40,544 nucleotides of DNA, from positions 1-40,544 of the forward strand of contig JAUIMF010000026.1 in NCBI GenBank assembly GCA_030433415.1, read 5' to 3'. Under the pieces are notes generated by a model, which saw only the letters and a list, made by a program, of their open reading frames with translations, searched no databases and was not told where the DNA came from. The position numbers and the translations under genes were made by a program. This document shows, piece by piece, positions 18,967 to 28,331 of the stretch. Source of the stretch: Gammaproteobacteria bacterium. GTDB lineage: Bacteria > Pseudomonadota > Gammaproteobacteria > Pseudomonadales > Halieaceae. Numbering within the stretch: the first letter of the stretch is position 1; each line of letters starts with the position of its first letter.

Positions 18967-19665
18967 TTATTGAGACAGGCCTCTGAGCACTGCCCTGAGG
19001 CTGTTGAATTTGAGTTGAAAAGCACTATCGAGAAAATGGTCTGTTACCGCATGATGGGACTCTTTCATCTCGTACCCAAACTCGGAAAAATCGCGTTCGT
19101 AAAATTGATTGAATTTGTACAGCGCTCGTCTTGACCAGGCTACGGGCTGTCGCTGACTTGTTTTGTGTCGCCCCAGCTTTGCGTGGCTTTGAAGGCCAAT
19201 TTCATCCTGAATGGTCCCTGCTATGAGATCCAGTCCGGTTTCATATTTGAATATCTGCACTTCGCGGTCCACAAAGTCCACCTGCCGTCTGAAGTGGTTG
19301 TCACAATGACACGCATTGCGTCGCATCTCGTCGAGATTTTGTAGCACCCAGTGCGAAAAGCCATTCAAACACTTCTCGTCGACCCGTTTTTTCTCCAGCG
19401 CCATGCGATAGAAAAACTCACTTTCCATTCGTTCATAAGGATCGCGAACCACAGCAAATTGAAAATCGAAGTTGTCTCCCAAATAGGCAACGACATCCTT
19501 TTTCATCAGGTGCTGCGGCGTCACTTTCATTGATCCGGATAATTGGTTGCTATAGAATTTTGTGCAGTTCGCTTCAGCTTTTAGCCATTTTCGAATGGAC
19601 GAGCCCCCCGTTTTTGGTATGTGAATAAACAGCACGCATTTGCTGTTGATTGCGAATATGGGCAT
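18967..19665 (-). CDS. Sulfotransferase family 2 protein
   Basis: 232-residue PAPS-dependent sulfotransferase, expected to add sulfate to a carbohydrate. The 5'-phosphosulfate loop HIPKTGGSSIRKWL is at residues 15-28, and the 3'-phosphate site VVRDPYERMESEF at about 72-84 with Arg74 and Ser82. The start ATG 19665 follows AAAAGG at a good distance; a TTG two codons earlier is less likely. No signal peptide. The base composition is clearly lower in GC than the neighbours, and the gene is divergent from a glycosyltransferase with 36 bases between starts. Together they suggest a glycan-decorating pair acquired as a unit. Confidence 0.85.
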   Translation of the reverse strand: MPIFAINSKCVLFIHIPKTGGSSIRKWLKAEANCTKFYSNQLSGSMKVTPQHLMKKDVVAYLGDNFDFQFAVVRDPYERMESEFFYRMALEKKRVDEKCLNGFSHWVLQNLDEMRRNACHCDNHFRRQVDFVDREVQIFKYETGLDLIAGTIQDEIGLQSHAKLGRHKTSQRQPVAWSRRALYKFNQFYERDFSEFGYEMKESHHAVTDHFLDSAFQLKFNSLRAVLRGLSQ

Positions 19666-19701
19666 GAGCAAACCTTTTCGTTTTTATCGTGCCGATGGTT
19701 T

Positions 19702-20958
19702 ATGAATTGGAAGTCGGGTCCGAAGAAAGTAGCCATCGTCCTCTCGGGATTCCCGGTCGTGTCCGAGACGTTCATTGCACTACAGGTAGCCCAACTAATC
19801 AAAGCGGGCCACGTGATTGAGGTCTTCAATTTTGGCGAGATTGGAGATAACAGCCTTCTCCCCGAAGGATTGGAGAAATTTTTCCCAGACGAGTCGGTGC
19901 ACCATGTTCAGCGCTATCTGGCTACAGGGTCAGTTCGTCGGCTCGCCTCCCTGTTTCTTACCGCGCCTTTTCCGACACTGAAACTACTGATCTTCAACCC
20001 CTTTCCAGAGGGGCGACGGCAGTCTATTGGACGGGCCTACTTTCTTGAGAAACTGAAGCCCTTTGACATCGTGCACTTTCAGTTCGTCACCGTGGCTGGA
20101 AGTTGCTTGAGGTTCAAAAAACTTGGTTTTATGCGGAAACAACGTAATTTCGTCTGTTCAATCAGGGGCTTTGATGTCACCGCAAAGAAGTTCGACGAGA
20201 TTGTAGATTGGCGCCTGGTTTTTAAACATGTACGGGTGTTTACCCCCGTATGTGATTTCTTGTCCGAGCAACTCTCGAAGAAACGATTCTTCAGAAGAAC
20301 CGCAAGTATCAGAAAAGTGGCTTCGCCGATAAACGTTGAGAAGATCGGGCAACAGAGAGGGTGCGACAGCAATGTCCTTACGTTCGTTTCGGTAGGTCGG
20401 CTGGTTGAAAAGAAGGGCTTTGATATCGCCCTTGCCGCACTGAGCTTGCTCCGACACCAGGGAACCACGTTTCGCTACACGATCATTGGGGACGGCCCCC
20501 TCTACGGCGAGCTGAAGGAGCAAGTTTGCCGATTGGGGCTGGAGGAAGAAGTCATATTCACCGGCAGTCTTCCATCCGCAAAGACCCTGGAGACGATGGC
20601 GGAGAACGCGATTCTGCTGGCGCCAGCCAGGACCGCCGAAAATGGCGACTGCGAGGGTATACCCAATGTCCTTAAAGAGGCCATGTACATGGGGTTGCAG
20701 GTTGTGACCACGGCGCATGCGGGCATACCTGAACTCGTACGCGATGAGGTCAATGGTTACTGCGCCCCGGAAGGGGACGTAGAGGCGTATCTGGAAGCGA
20801 TCAATGCCTGTGTTAAGAACAGGCGAAATTGGGACACGGTTCGCAGGAGCGCAATGGCTACCGTTGTCGAGGGCTACTCGCCAGAAGCAACCACGGACCA
20901 GTTACTGGCGGTGTTCGACTCCCTCGAGGACCTGGGTGCAAAGATTCCGCAGGAATAG
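19702..20958 (+). CDS. GT4-family glycosyltransferase, WcaL-like
   Basis: 418-residue glycosyltransferase of the GT-B fold. The N-terminal segment FPVVSETFIALQVAQLIKAGH matches the colanic-acid WcaL/AmsK type, where the enzyme transfers a sugar from a nucleotide donor to a lipid-linked glycan. The C-terminal donor domain holds VSVGRLVEKKGFD, then IIGDGPLYGEL, and the E-x7-E segment EGIPNVLKE followed by GIPELV. I chose ATG 19702 because homologous sequence begins there; an upstream in-frame GTG (19621) would overlap the divergent sulfotransferase start. Lower GC than the flanking genes. Convergent with sufE, 33 bases apart. The sugar and acceptor are unknown. Confidence 0.88.
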   Translation: MNWKSGPKKVAIVLSGFPVVSETFIALQVAQLIKAGHVIEVFNFGEIGDNSLLPEGLEKFFPDESVHHVQRYLATGSVRRLASLFLTAPFPTLKLLIFNPFPEGRRQSIGRAYFLEKLKPFDIVHFQFVTVAGSCLRFKKLGFMRKQRNFVCSIRGFDVTAKKFDEIVDWRLVFKHVRVFTPVCDFLSEQLSKKRFFRRTASIRKVASPINVEKIGQQRGCDSNVLTFVSVGRLVEKKGFDIALAALSLLRHQGTTFRYTIIGDGPLYGELKEQVCRLGLEEEVIFTGSLPSAKTLETMAENAILLAPARTAENGDCEGIPNVLKEAMYMGLQVVTTAHAGIPELVRDEVNGYCAPEGDVEAYLEAINACVKNRRNWDTVRRSAMATVVEGYSPEATTDQLLAVFDSLEDLGAKIPQE

Positions 20959-20991
20959 ATTTATTTCTATTGTTCCCATCAGTACTTTGCT

Positions 20992-21426
20992 TTATTTCCC
21001 AGCCTCCTCCCGAATCCGCGCCACCATCGCCCGCAGACCATTCCCCCGCGTCGGCGACAGATGTTGCATCAATCCCAGCGTTTCAAAGTATCCGTCCACA
21101 TCAAAGGCCAGAATCTCGTCAGCGCTGCGGTTGTTGTACGCCGCCAGAATCAGCGCCAGCAGGCCCTTCACGATAAAGGCGTCGCTATCCACCGCCAGTT
21201 GCAGGCGGCCGTCTTCGCGGGTGACGTCAATCCACACCTGACTCTGGCAGCCGCGCACCAGGCGTTCGTCGGTGTGCAGCGCCGGGTCCATGGGCGGAAG
21301 TTCGCGGCCCAGGTCGATGATGTAGCGGTAGCGGTCTTCCCAGCTGTCAAAAAAGCTCAGGGTTTCGATGATGTCATCGGTACCGATGGTGGTACCAAAG
21401 GGATTGTCGGCATTTGCGGAGCTCAT
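20992..21426 (-). CDS. sufE: Sulfur acceptor protein SufE
   Basis: 144-residue partner of the cysteine desulfurase SufS; it accepts persulfide sulfur and hands it to the SufBCD scaffold. The acceptor cysteine is Cys60 in RLVRGCQSQVWI, the family motif. The upstream segment WEDRYRYIIDLGRELP and the terminal LSPTRGNGLRAMVARI are typical. Last gene of the SUF operon; its ATG overlaps the sufT stop by one base. E. coli SufE is 138 residues. Confidence 0.95.
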   Translation of the reverse strand: MSSANADNPFGTTIGTDDIIETLSFFDSWEDRYRYIIDLGRELPPMDPALHTDERLVRGCQSQVWIDVTREDGRLQLAVDSDAFIVKGLLALILAAYNNRSADEILAFDVDGYFETLGLMQHLSPTRGNGLRAMVARIREEAGK

Positions 21427-21968
21427 CAGTAGAACATACCGGTTTCGAGCTGCGCTTCTTCAGACATCATGTCGCGGCTCCAAGGCGGGTCGAACACCAG
21501 CTCGACCTGCACGGATTTCACAAAGGGCACCAGGCGCAGGCGGTGCTCTACGTCGCCCACCAGTACGGGGCCCATGCCGCAGCCGGGGGCGGTGAGGGTC
21601 ATGGACACAGCGACGGCGCCGCTGTCCTGATCGATGTCGACGCTGTAGATCAGGCCCAGGTTCACCAGGTCTACGGGGATTTCGGGGTCGTACACGGTGT
21701 GCAGGGCTTCCCACACCTGGGCTTCGCTGATGCGGCCGTCATCCGGCGCCGCGAATTTCAGCACCAGAGGTTCCAGGCCCAGGGCATCGGCGTCGGTGCC
21801 GTCTATGCGCACCATGTTGCCGTTGTGCACGATGGTGTAGTTGCCGCCCAGGGACTGCGTGAGCGTGACAAAACTGTCGGCGGGCACGGTGACGGGGTCA
21901 CCCACGGGCACCAGGCGACCGGCCACTTCGCGCCGCGTGGTCAGCAGCGTGCGTTCCTGCGACGACAT
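21426..21968 (-). CDS. sufT: Fe-S assembly protein SufT (DUF59/MIP18 family)
   Basis: 180-residue protein of the SufT group, which helps mature Fe-S proteins, notably under iron limitation. The N-terminal part (about 1-75) with AGRLVPVGDPVTVPADSFVTL is the SufT-specific extension. The DUF59 domain follows (about 80-165): VYDPEIPVDLVNLGLIYSVDI and LTAPGCGMGPVL with its conserved cysteine. The frame stays open upstream, but the ATG at 21968 overlaps the sufA stop (TGATG), the same coupling as elsewhere in this operon, and matches the family N terminus. Confidence 0.93.
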   Translation of the reverse strand: MSSQERTLLTTRREVAGRLVPVGDPVTVPADSFVTLTQSLGGNYTIVHNGNMVRIDGTDADALGLEPLVLKFAAPDDGRISEAQVWEALHTVYDPEIPVDLVNLGLIYSVDIDQDSGAVAVSMTLTAPGCGMGPVLVGDVEHRLRLVPFVKSVQVELVFDPPWSRDMMSEEAQLETGMFY

Positions 21969-22321
21969 CAGTTGACGCTGAAGCTTTCGCCGCAGCCGCA
22001 CTCGGCGACTACGTTGGGATTGTTGAAGCGCAGCACTTTGTTGATACCTTCGCGGGCCAGGTCGACTTCGGTGCCGCGCAGAAAGTCCAGGGCGCCCGCG
22101 TCGATGTACACCTGCACGCCGTTGTCCAGGTCCAGGGCTTCGTCCGTGTCCTGACCGGCATCGACTTCTTCCATGACGTACATAAAGCCGGTGCAACCAC
22201 TTTCTTTCACACTGATGCGCACACCGCTTTTGCCTGCCGCGCTCAACTTGCGCTGAAAATGCGCCGCTGCCGCGTCGGTGACGCGCAGGGGACGTTGCAT
22301 GTCAAAGGTTTCTACGGTCAT
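21968..22321 (-). CDS. sufA: A-type Fe-S carrier (SufA/IscA family)
   Basis: 117-residue HesB/IscA-fold carrier that receives Fe-S clusters from the SufBCD scaffold and delivers them to apoproteins. The three ligand cysteines are present: Cys43 in KESGCTGF and Cys108/Cys110 in AECGCGESF. Length is typical. Which A-type paralogue it is (SufA, IscA or ErpA) cannot be settled from sequence alone; the operon position favours SufA. It begins 24 bases after sufS and overlaps sufT. Confidence 0.92.
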   Translation of the reverse strand: MTVETFDMQRPLRVTDAAAAHFQRKLSAAGKSGVRISVKESGCTGFMYVMEEVDAGQDTDEALDLDNGVQVYIDAGALDFLRGTEVDLAREGINKVLRFNNPNVVAECGCGESFSVN

Positions 22322-22345
22322 GTCATTTCTCCCGTCGTGCTCGCC

Positions 22346-23599
22346 TTAGCGGGGCGCGAAGATCGCCTGGGCCTTGCGCAGCGCCGCGACGAATCGATCC
22401 ACGTCATCCACGGTGTTGTACAGGGCATACGACACGCGCACGGTGCCCGGTACGTCAAAGCGCGCCATCAGCGGCTGCGTGCAGTGGTGCCCTGTGCGAA
22501 CCGCAATGCCCTGCTCGTCCAGCAGCATGCCCAGGTCCGACGGATGGCAGCCGTCCAGCACAAAGCTGAAGATCGCCGTGGTGTTGGCCGATGCGCCGAT
22601 GCGCTTCAGACCCGGTACGTCCGCCGTCGCGGCGATGGTGCGATCCAGCAGCGCCAGTTCGTGCGCCGCGGCGGCTTCACGATCGATGCCACCCAGGTAG
22701 TCCACCGCCGCGGCCAAACCGATGGCGCCGGCGATGTGTGGGGTTCCCGCTTCGAATTTAAAGGGCAGACTGTTAAACGTTGTGCCTTCAAACGACACGG
22801 TCTCGATCATCTCGCCGCCGCCCAAAAACGGCGGCATGGCATTCAACAGGTCTTCGCGGCCCCACAGCACGCCAATGCCTGTGGGACCAAAGAGCTTGTG
22901 CCCCGAGAAGCAGTAAAAATCGCAGCCCAGCGCCTGTACGTCTACGGCCCAGTGACCCACGGCCTGGGCGCCGTCCACCAGCACTTTAGCGCCGACATTG
23001 TGTGCCATGGACACAATGGTCTCGATGGGGTTCACGGTACCCAGGGCGTTGGACACGTGGTTCACCGCCACCATCTTCACGCGCTCGTCCAGCAGATCAT
23101 CCAGGGCCTGCAGGTCGATTTCGCCGAGTTCGTTGACGGGGATCGGCTGTACTTTAGCCCCCACCCGCGCGGCTATCAGTTGCCAGGGCACGATGTCGGA
23201 ATGGTGTTCCAGCCACGACACCAGAATGCGGTCTCCCGCCTGCAGGTTTTCGAGGCCCCAACTGTGAGCCACCAGGTTGATTGCCTCGGTGGTGCCGCGG
23301 GTCCAGATCACCTGACGGCTGGACGGGCTGTTGATAAAGCTCGACAGGGTTTCGCGCGCGGCCTCAAAACGCCGGGTGGCGCGATCCGCCAGGGCGTGGG
23401 CGCCGCGGTGCACGTTGGAGTTGTCGCAGCGGTAGTAGTTGGCGATGGCGTCGATTACCGCCTCGGGCTTTTGCGTGGTCGCCGCGTTGTCCAGATACAC
23501 CAGGGGCTGGCCGTGCACCTGCTGATGCAGGGCAGGAAAATCCGCGCGGATGCGCTCGGCGTCAAAGGCATTGCTGGTCACGGCCTGTAGGGTGCTCAT
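22346..23599 (-). CDS. sufS: Cysteine desulfurase SufS
   Basis: 417-residue PLP enzyme that removes sulfur from cysteine as an enzyme-bound persulfide and passes it to SufE. PLP lysine is Lys235 in FSGHKLFGPTGIG, and the catalytic cysteine is Cys373 in RTGHHCTQPLM, a short loop typical of group II desulfurases. The N-terminal YLDNAATTQKP and NVHRGAHALADRAT segments are diagnostic. Its ATG overlaps the sufD stop by three bases (ATGA). Confidence 0.96.
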   Translation of the reverse strand: MSTLQAVTSNAFDAERIRADFPALHQQVHGQPLVYLDNAATTQKPEAVIDAIANYYRCDNSNVHRGAHALADRATRRFEAARETLSSFINSPSSRQVIWTRGTTEAINLVAHSWGLENLQAGDRILVSWLEHHSDIVPWQLIAARVGAKVQPIPVNELGEIDLQALDDLLDERVKMVAVNHVSNALGTVNPIETIVSMAHNVGAKVLVDGAQAVGHWAVDVQALGCDFYCFSGHKLFGPTGIGVLWGREDLLNAMPPFLGGGEMIETVSFEGTTFNSLPFKFEAGTPHIAGAIGLAAAVDYLGGIDREAAAAHELALLDRTIAATADVPGLKRIGASANTTAIFSFVLDGCHPSDLGMLLDEQGIAVRTGHHCTQPLMARFDVPGTVRVSYALYNTVDDVDRFVAALRKAQAIFAPR

Positions 23600-24894
23600 A
23601 GCAGGTGCCTCGCCAGAGTGTCATCGCGCGCGAAGCGCTTGGCCAACAGTGGACGCAGGTACTCCCGCAGGGGCTCCAGAGCCATGCCGTCAATGAGTTC
23701 GTTGATAAAGCCAAAGCTCAGCATCACCTCGGCTTCGTCACGCGATACGCCGCGGGTGCGCAGGTAGTGCAGCGCCAGATCGTCGATGCGCGCGACGGTG
23801 GCGCCGTGGGCACACTGTACATCGTCGGCATAGATTTCGAGTTCGGGCTTGGTGTTCACCTCGGCCTCGGTGCTGGTGAGCAGGTTGCGGTTCGACAGCT
23901 CAGCGCGGGTTTTCTGCGCGTCGGGGTGAATGTGGATACGACCATTGAACACGGCAGTGGCCTTGTCGCCCACAATGCCGCGAAACACCTCGTCGGTGGT
24001 GCAGTGAGGCACGGCATGTTCGATGGTAGTGTGATAATCGATGTGCTCATCGCCGCGGGGCAGGTACACGCCGTTCAGATCGGCGTGGGCGCCGGGTCCC
24101 GCGTGGTGCACCACAACGTCCACGCGCTTCAGGCGACTGCCCAGGGCCAGGTGAAAGCTGTCCAGGTTGGCATCGCGCTCCAGGCGCGCATGCACGGCGC
24201 CAATGTGAATCGCTTCGCCAGACTCTTCGTGCAGGCGGTAGTGATGCAGTTTGGCGTTGGCTTCGAGTTTGAGCTCTGTGACACCGCTGGTGAAGCTGGC
24301 TTCGGCGCCATTCAGGGACAGAAACTGCTCGACCACCGTGGCGCGCGAACCGGACTCCGCCAGCACCAGCACGCGCTGGCTGATCGCCGTCGGGGCATCG
24401 GCGGCGCGTACCAGCCACAATAGATGCACGGGGGTTTGCACGTCGGCGTTGGCCGCCACGTGCAAAAATACGCCGTCGCGCAGCGTGGCGGTGTTCAGGG
24501 AGGCAAAGGGCTCAGCCTGACCACCCACCAGGGTGTCGAGATGCTCAGCAATCAGCGCCGCTTGCGCGTCCGACGCGTCAGCAAAACGGCAGAGCTGCAA
24601 GCCTTCGGGCAGTTCGACGCTCGACAGCGAGGGCTGATACACACCATCCACGAACACCAGCCGGGTACCGCCCAGTCCTTGCGCGAGGGCGTCAGGCAGC
24701 TTCGCCGGTGCCACGTCACTCGCGGCGGCCACGCGGTAATCATCACGCAGACCGGTGAGGGGCGTGTACTTCCAGTTCTCGGTGCGCCGCGTGGGCAGCT
24801 TGCCCGCACTCCAGCGCGACTGGCCCCGCGCCTGCAGGGATTGCAGCCAGTGGGGAGCCCGGGCCTCGGCCAGCGGTTGTTCCATAAAACCCAT
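23596..24894 (-). CDS. sufD: Fe-S scaffold subunit SufD
   Basis: 432-residue partner of SufB in the SufBC2D scaffold. The central beta-helix and the C-terminal segment with CAHGATVARIDDLALHYLRTRGVSRDEAE are the shared SufB/SufD core, including the conserved His of the CAHGAT motif. The N-terminal region with RRTENWKYTPL is SufD-specific. I chose ATG 24894, overlapping the sufC stop (TGATG); ATG 24885 three codons on is possible. The open frame extends eight codons upstream into sufC without a better start. Confidence 0.94.
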   Translation of the reverse strand: MGFMEQPLAEARAPHWLQSLQARGQSRWSAGKLPTRRTENWKYTPLTGLRDDYRVAAASDVAPAKLPDALAQGLGGTRLVFVDGVYQPSLSSVELPEGLQLCRFADASDAQAALIAEHLDTLVGGQAEPFASLNTATLRDGVFLHVAANADVQTPVHLLWLVRAADAPTAISQRVLVLAESGSRATVVEQFLSLNGAEASFTSGVTELKLEANAKLHHYRLHEESGEAIHIGAVHARLERDANLDSFHLALGSRLKRVDVVVHHAGPGAHADLNGVYLPRGDEHIDYHTTIEHAVPHCTTDEVFRGIVGDKATAVFNGRIHIHPDAQKTRAELSNRNLLTSTEAEVNTKPELEIYADDVQCAHGATVARIDDLALHYLRTRGVSRDEAEVMLSFGFINELIDGMALEPLREYLRPLLAKRFARDDTLARHLL

Positions 24895-25643
24895 CAGGCG
24901 ACCTCGTCCTCCAGCCACGCGTAGCCGCGCTCTTCAAGGTCCAGCGCCAGGCTCTTGTCGCCGCTGCGCACAATGCGACCACCGGCCAGCACGTGCACGT
25001 GGTCCGGCTCGATGTAATTCAGCAGGCGCTGGTAGTGCGTAACCAGCACAAAGGAACGCTTGCCGTCGCGCAGGCTGTTCACGCCTTTGGCCACCACCTG
25101 CAGCGCGTCGATGTCCAGACCACTGTCGGTTTCGTCCAGCAGGCACAGGGACGGTTCAAGCAGCATCATCTGGATCAGCTCGTTGCGCTTTTTTTCGCCG
25201 CCCGAGAAACCCTCGTTCACGCCGCGCTTCAAAAAGTCCACGGGCAGGTCCGCCGCTTTGCAGGCTTCGCGGGCCCGTTTCATAAAGGTCACGGCATCCA
25301 GCGCCGCGTCGCCGCGGGATTCGCGCACCGCGTCCACCGAGGCTTTGAGGAATTCCATGTTGCTTACGCCGGGAATCTCTACGGGATACTGGAACGCCAG
25401 AAACACACCGCTGCGGGCACGTTCTTCGGTGTCCATGGCCAGCAGGTCTTCGCCACGGTACGTCACGCTGCCATCAGTGACTTCGTAGCCCGGGCGCCCC
25501 GCCAGGACGTGACCGAGGGTGCTTTTGCCGGAGCCGTTGGGGCCCATGATGGCGTGCACTTCACCGGGGCCGATCTGCAGGTCCAGGCCGCGCAGGATGT
25601 CTTTGCCCTCAACGCGTGCGTGCAGGTTTTGAATCTTCAACAT
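24894..25643 (-). CDS. sufC: SUF system ATPase SufC
   Basis: 249-residue ABC-type ATPase that drives conformational change in SufBCD during cluster assembly. Walker A GPNGSGKST lies near residue 35, the signature is FSGGEKKRNE (the SufC form), and the Walker B/D-loop is CLLDETDSGLDID. ITHYQRLL-type switch region appears as VTHYQRLLNYIEPDHVHVL. Length equals E. coli SufC (248). 33 bases after sufB, overlapping sufD by one base. Confidence 0.96.
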   Translation of the reverse strand: MLKIQNLHARVEGKDILRGLDLQIGPGEVHAIMGPNGSGKSTLGHVLAGRPGYEVTDGSVTYRGEDLLAMDTEERARSGVFLAFQYPVEIPGVSNMEFLKASVDAVRESRGDAALDAVTFMKRAREACKAADLPVDFLKRGVNEGFSGGEKKRNELIQMMLLEPSLCLLDETDSGLDIDALQVVAKGVNSLRDGKRSFVLVTHYQRLLNYIEPDHVHVLAGGRIVRSGDKSLALDLEERGYAWLEDEVA

Positions 25644-25676
25644 GGTTCTACTACGTCCTTAAACAATGGGCTGCGC

Positions 25677-27116
<1,440 letters not shown>

Positions 27117-27154
27117 AGTCTTGCCTGTTACAACCGGTTAAAGCGTCGCGCGGC

Positions 27155-27643
27155 TCAGGCCGTGCGAACGAGAATATTATCCAGCGCGTCGCCCTGCTCC
27201 GACGAGCCCTTGCTGGCCTGTTTGTCAGAGATCGAGCGAATGTCACTGCGTGCCACCAGATCCGCCAGGCTGATCTCGGAGAGAAAATCGCGAATGCGGT
27301 CCGACAGATCCATCCACAGGTGGTGGGTCAGGCAGATATCGCCCTCCTGACAGTCACCCTTACCGCCACAGCGGGTGGCATCGGTATCTTCATTCACCGC
27401 CGAAATCACGTCGGCCACGCTGATCTTGTCTGCGGTTTTCTTCAATCGATAGCCGCCGCCGGGGCCGCGCACGCTGCGCACCAGGTCCTGGCGGCGCAGA
27501 TGGGAAAAAAGCTGCTCAAGGTACGACAGCGAGATGTGCTGGCGCTCCGAAATCGCCGCGAGGCGGATGGGCCCGCGGCCCTCGTTGAGCGCGAGGTCCA
27601 GCATGGCGGTGACGGCATAACGTCCTTTAGTTGTCAGTCGCAT
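27155..27643 (-). CDS. iscR: Rrf2-family Fe-S regulator, IscR-like
   Basis: 162-residue winged-helix regulator that senses Fe-S status with a [2Fe-2S] cluster. [18 protein letters not shown] is the IscR N terminus and [28 protein letters not shown] the recognition helix and wing. The ligands are all present and numbered as in E. coli IscR: Cys92, Cys98, Cys104, His107. The start is ATG 27643, where homology begins; an upstream TTG-type extension is not supported. Unlike E. coli, where iscR heads the isc operon, here it heads suf. A close match to a type 1 IscR site lies 44-68 bases upstream, so autoregulation is likely. Confidence 0.94.
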   Translation of the reverse strand: MRLTTKGRYAVTAMLDLALNEGRGPIRLAAISERQHISLSYLEQLFSHLRRQDLVRSVRGPGGGYRLKKTADKISVADVISAVNEDTDATRCGGKGDCQEGDICLTHHLWMDLSDRIRDFLSEISLADLVARSDIRSISDKQASKGSSEQGDALDNILVRTA

Positions 27644-27686
27644 AGGGCCAATCTCTCCCGTGCCGTGAAGGGCGGCGAAGTGTTTC

Positions 27687-27711
27687 ATTCCCTAGTATTT
27701 TAGTCAACTAT
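27687..27711 (-). promoter_or_regulatory. Type 1 IscR binding site upstream of iscR-suf
   Basis: Read on the minus strand the 25-base site begins ATAGTTGACTAAAAT. The first 15 positions fit the type 1 consensus ATASYYGACTRWWWY exactly; the second half (ACTAGGGAAT) fits 7 of 10. The TTGACT inside it could also serve as a -35 element, and TATAGT overlapping its upstream edge as a -10; I cannot decide between them. Holo-IscR bound here would repress the operon when clusters are plentiful. Confidence 0.75.
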
Positions 27712-27806
27712 AAGACCCTTTGCATCGTTGGGTTTTTGGCGCGACGCAAATTGCTGTGCAAGCCCCCAACGGGACCCAGCCAAAGGGAATGGTCTGTAGA
27801 AGCGAC

Positions 27807-28301
27807 TCAGTAGGTAACGAGCAGGTACAGGGAGTCGTTAGAGAGGCTTTGGGTGCCGTAAACCTTGGTATTGCGCGGCTGGGTATTCGCCGCACCGATC
27901 AGAGACACCCATTCGCCGGGCTGGGCAATCACAGTGGAGCGAAAGCTGTTGGTGCGCGTGCCCGACTTGCGCTGCTGATCCACGGTGACTTCAATCATGC
28001 CGTCTTCGCGCAGCGACGGCGTCAGCCTCACAGATTCGCCATCACGCGGCACCTCCTGCACCTGGGTCCAGGCAAAACCGCCCGAGGCCTGCAAACGGTA
28101 GTCGCGCCCGGTTGATCGGGCAAAGCTGACGCTGTGGCCCGGCGCGACGGTGACCGAGCGCTGGTCCGGTGAGCGCGTGCTGATGGTACCAGCGGTAGGT
28201 GGCTGGGACGCCAGCGTCAGCACCAGATTCTGCGCAGCCACGCTCGAGGCCTGCAACACCATCCCAAGCAGAACCAGGGCCAGGACTTTGGGACTCTTCA
28301 T
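27807..28301 (-). CDS. Small secreted protein of unknown function
   Basis: 164-residue protein that I do not recognise. Residues 1-23 are a signal peptide ending VAAQ. The rest looks like an all-beta exported domain with alternating strands (SVTVAPGHSVSFARS, GMIEVTVDQQ, STVIAQPGEWVSLIG), no cysteines in the mature part, and a hydrophobic C terminus LYLLVTY that might mark an outer-membrane-type end. A perfect GGAGGT ribosome site lies six bases before ATG 28301, and only 30 bases separate it from the acyltransferase stop, so it is probably the third gene of the plsB operon. A lipid or envelope link is inferred from context only. Confidence 0.7.
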   Translation of the reverse strand: MKSPKVLALVLLGMVLQASSVAAQNLVLTLASQPPTAGTISTRSPDQRSVTVAPGHSVSFARSTGRDYRLQASGGFAWTQVQEVPRDGESVRLTPSLREDGMIEVTVDQQRKSGTRTNSFRSTVIAQPGEWVSLIGAANTQPRNTKVYGTQSLSNDSLYLLVTY

Positions 28302-28331
28302 GCTTACCTCCGTCAGCCGCGCGATGTCGGG

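Noticed and set aside
20959..20991. Terminator between the glycosyltransferase and sufE
   Set aside because: The 33 bases are T-rich but show no hairpin.
22259..23590. 443-codon plus-strand open frame opposite sufS
   Set aside because: Antisense to a certain gene, with no family features.
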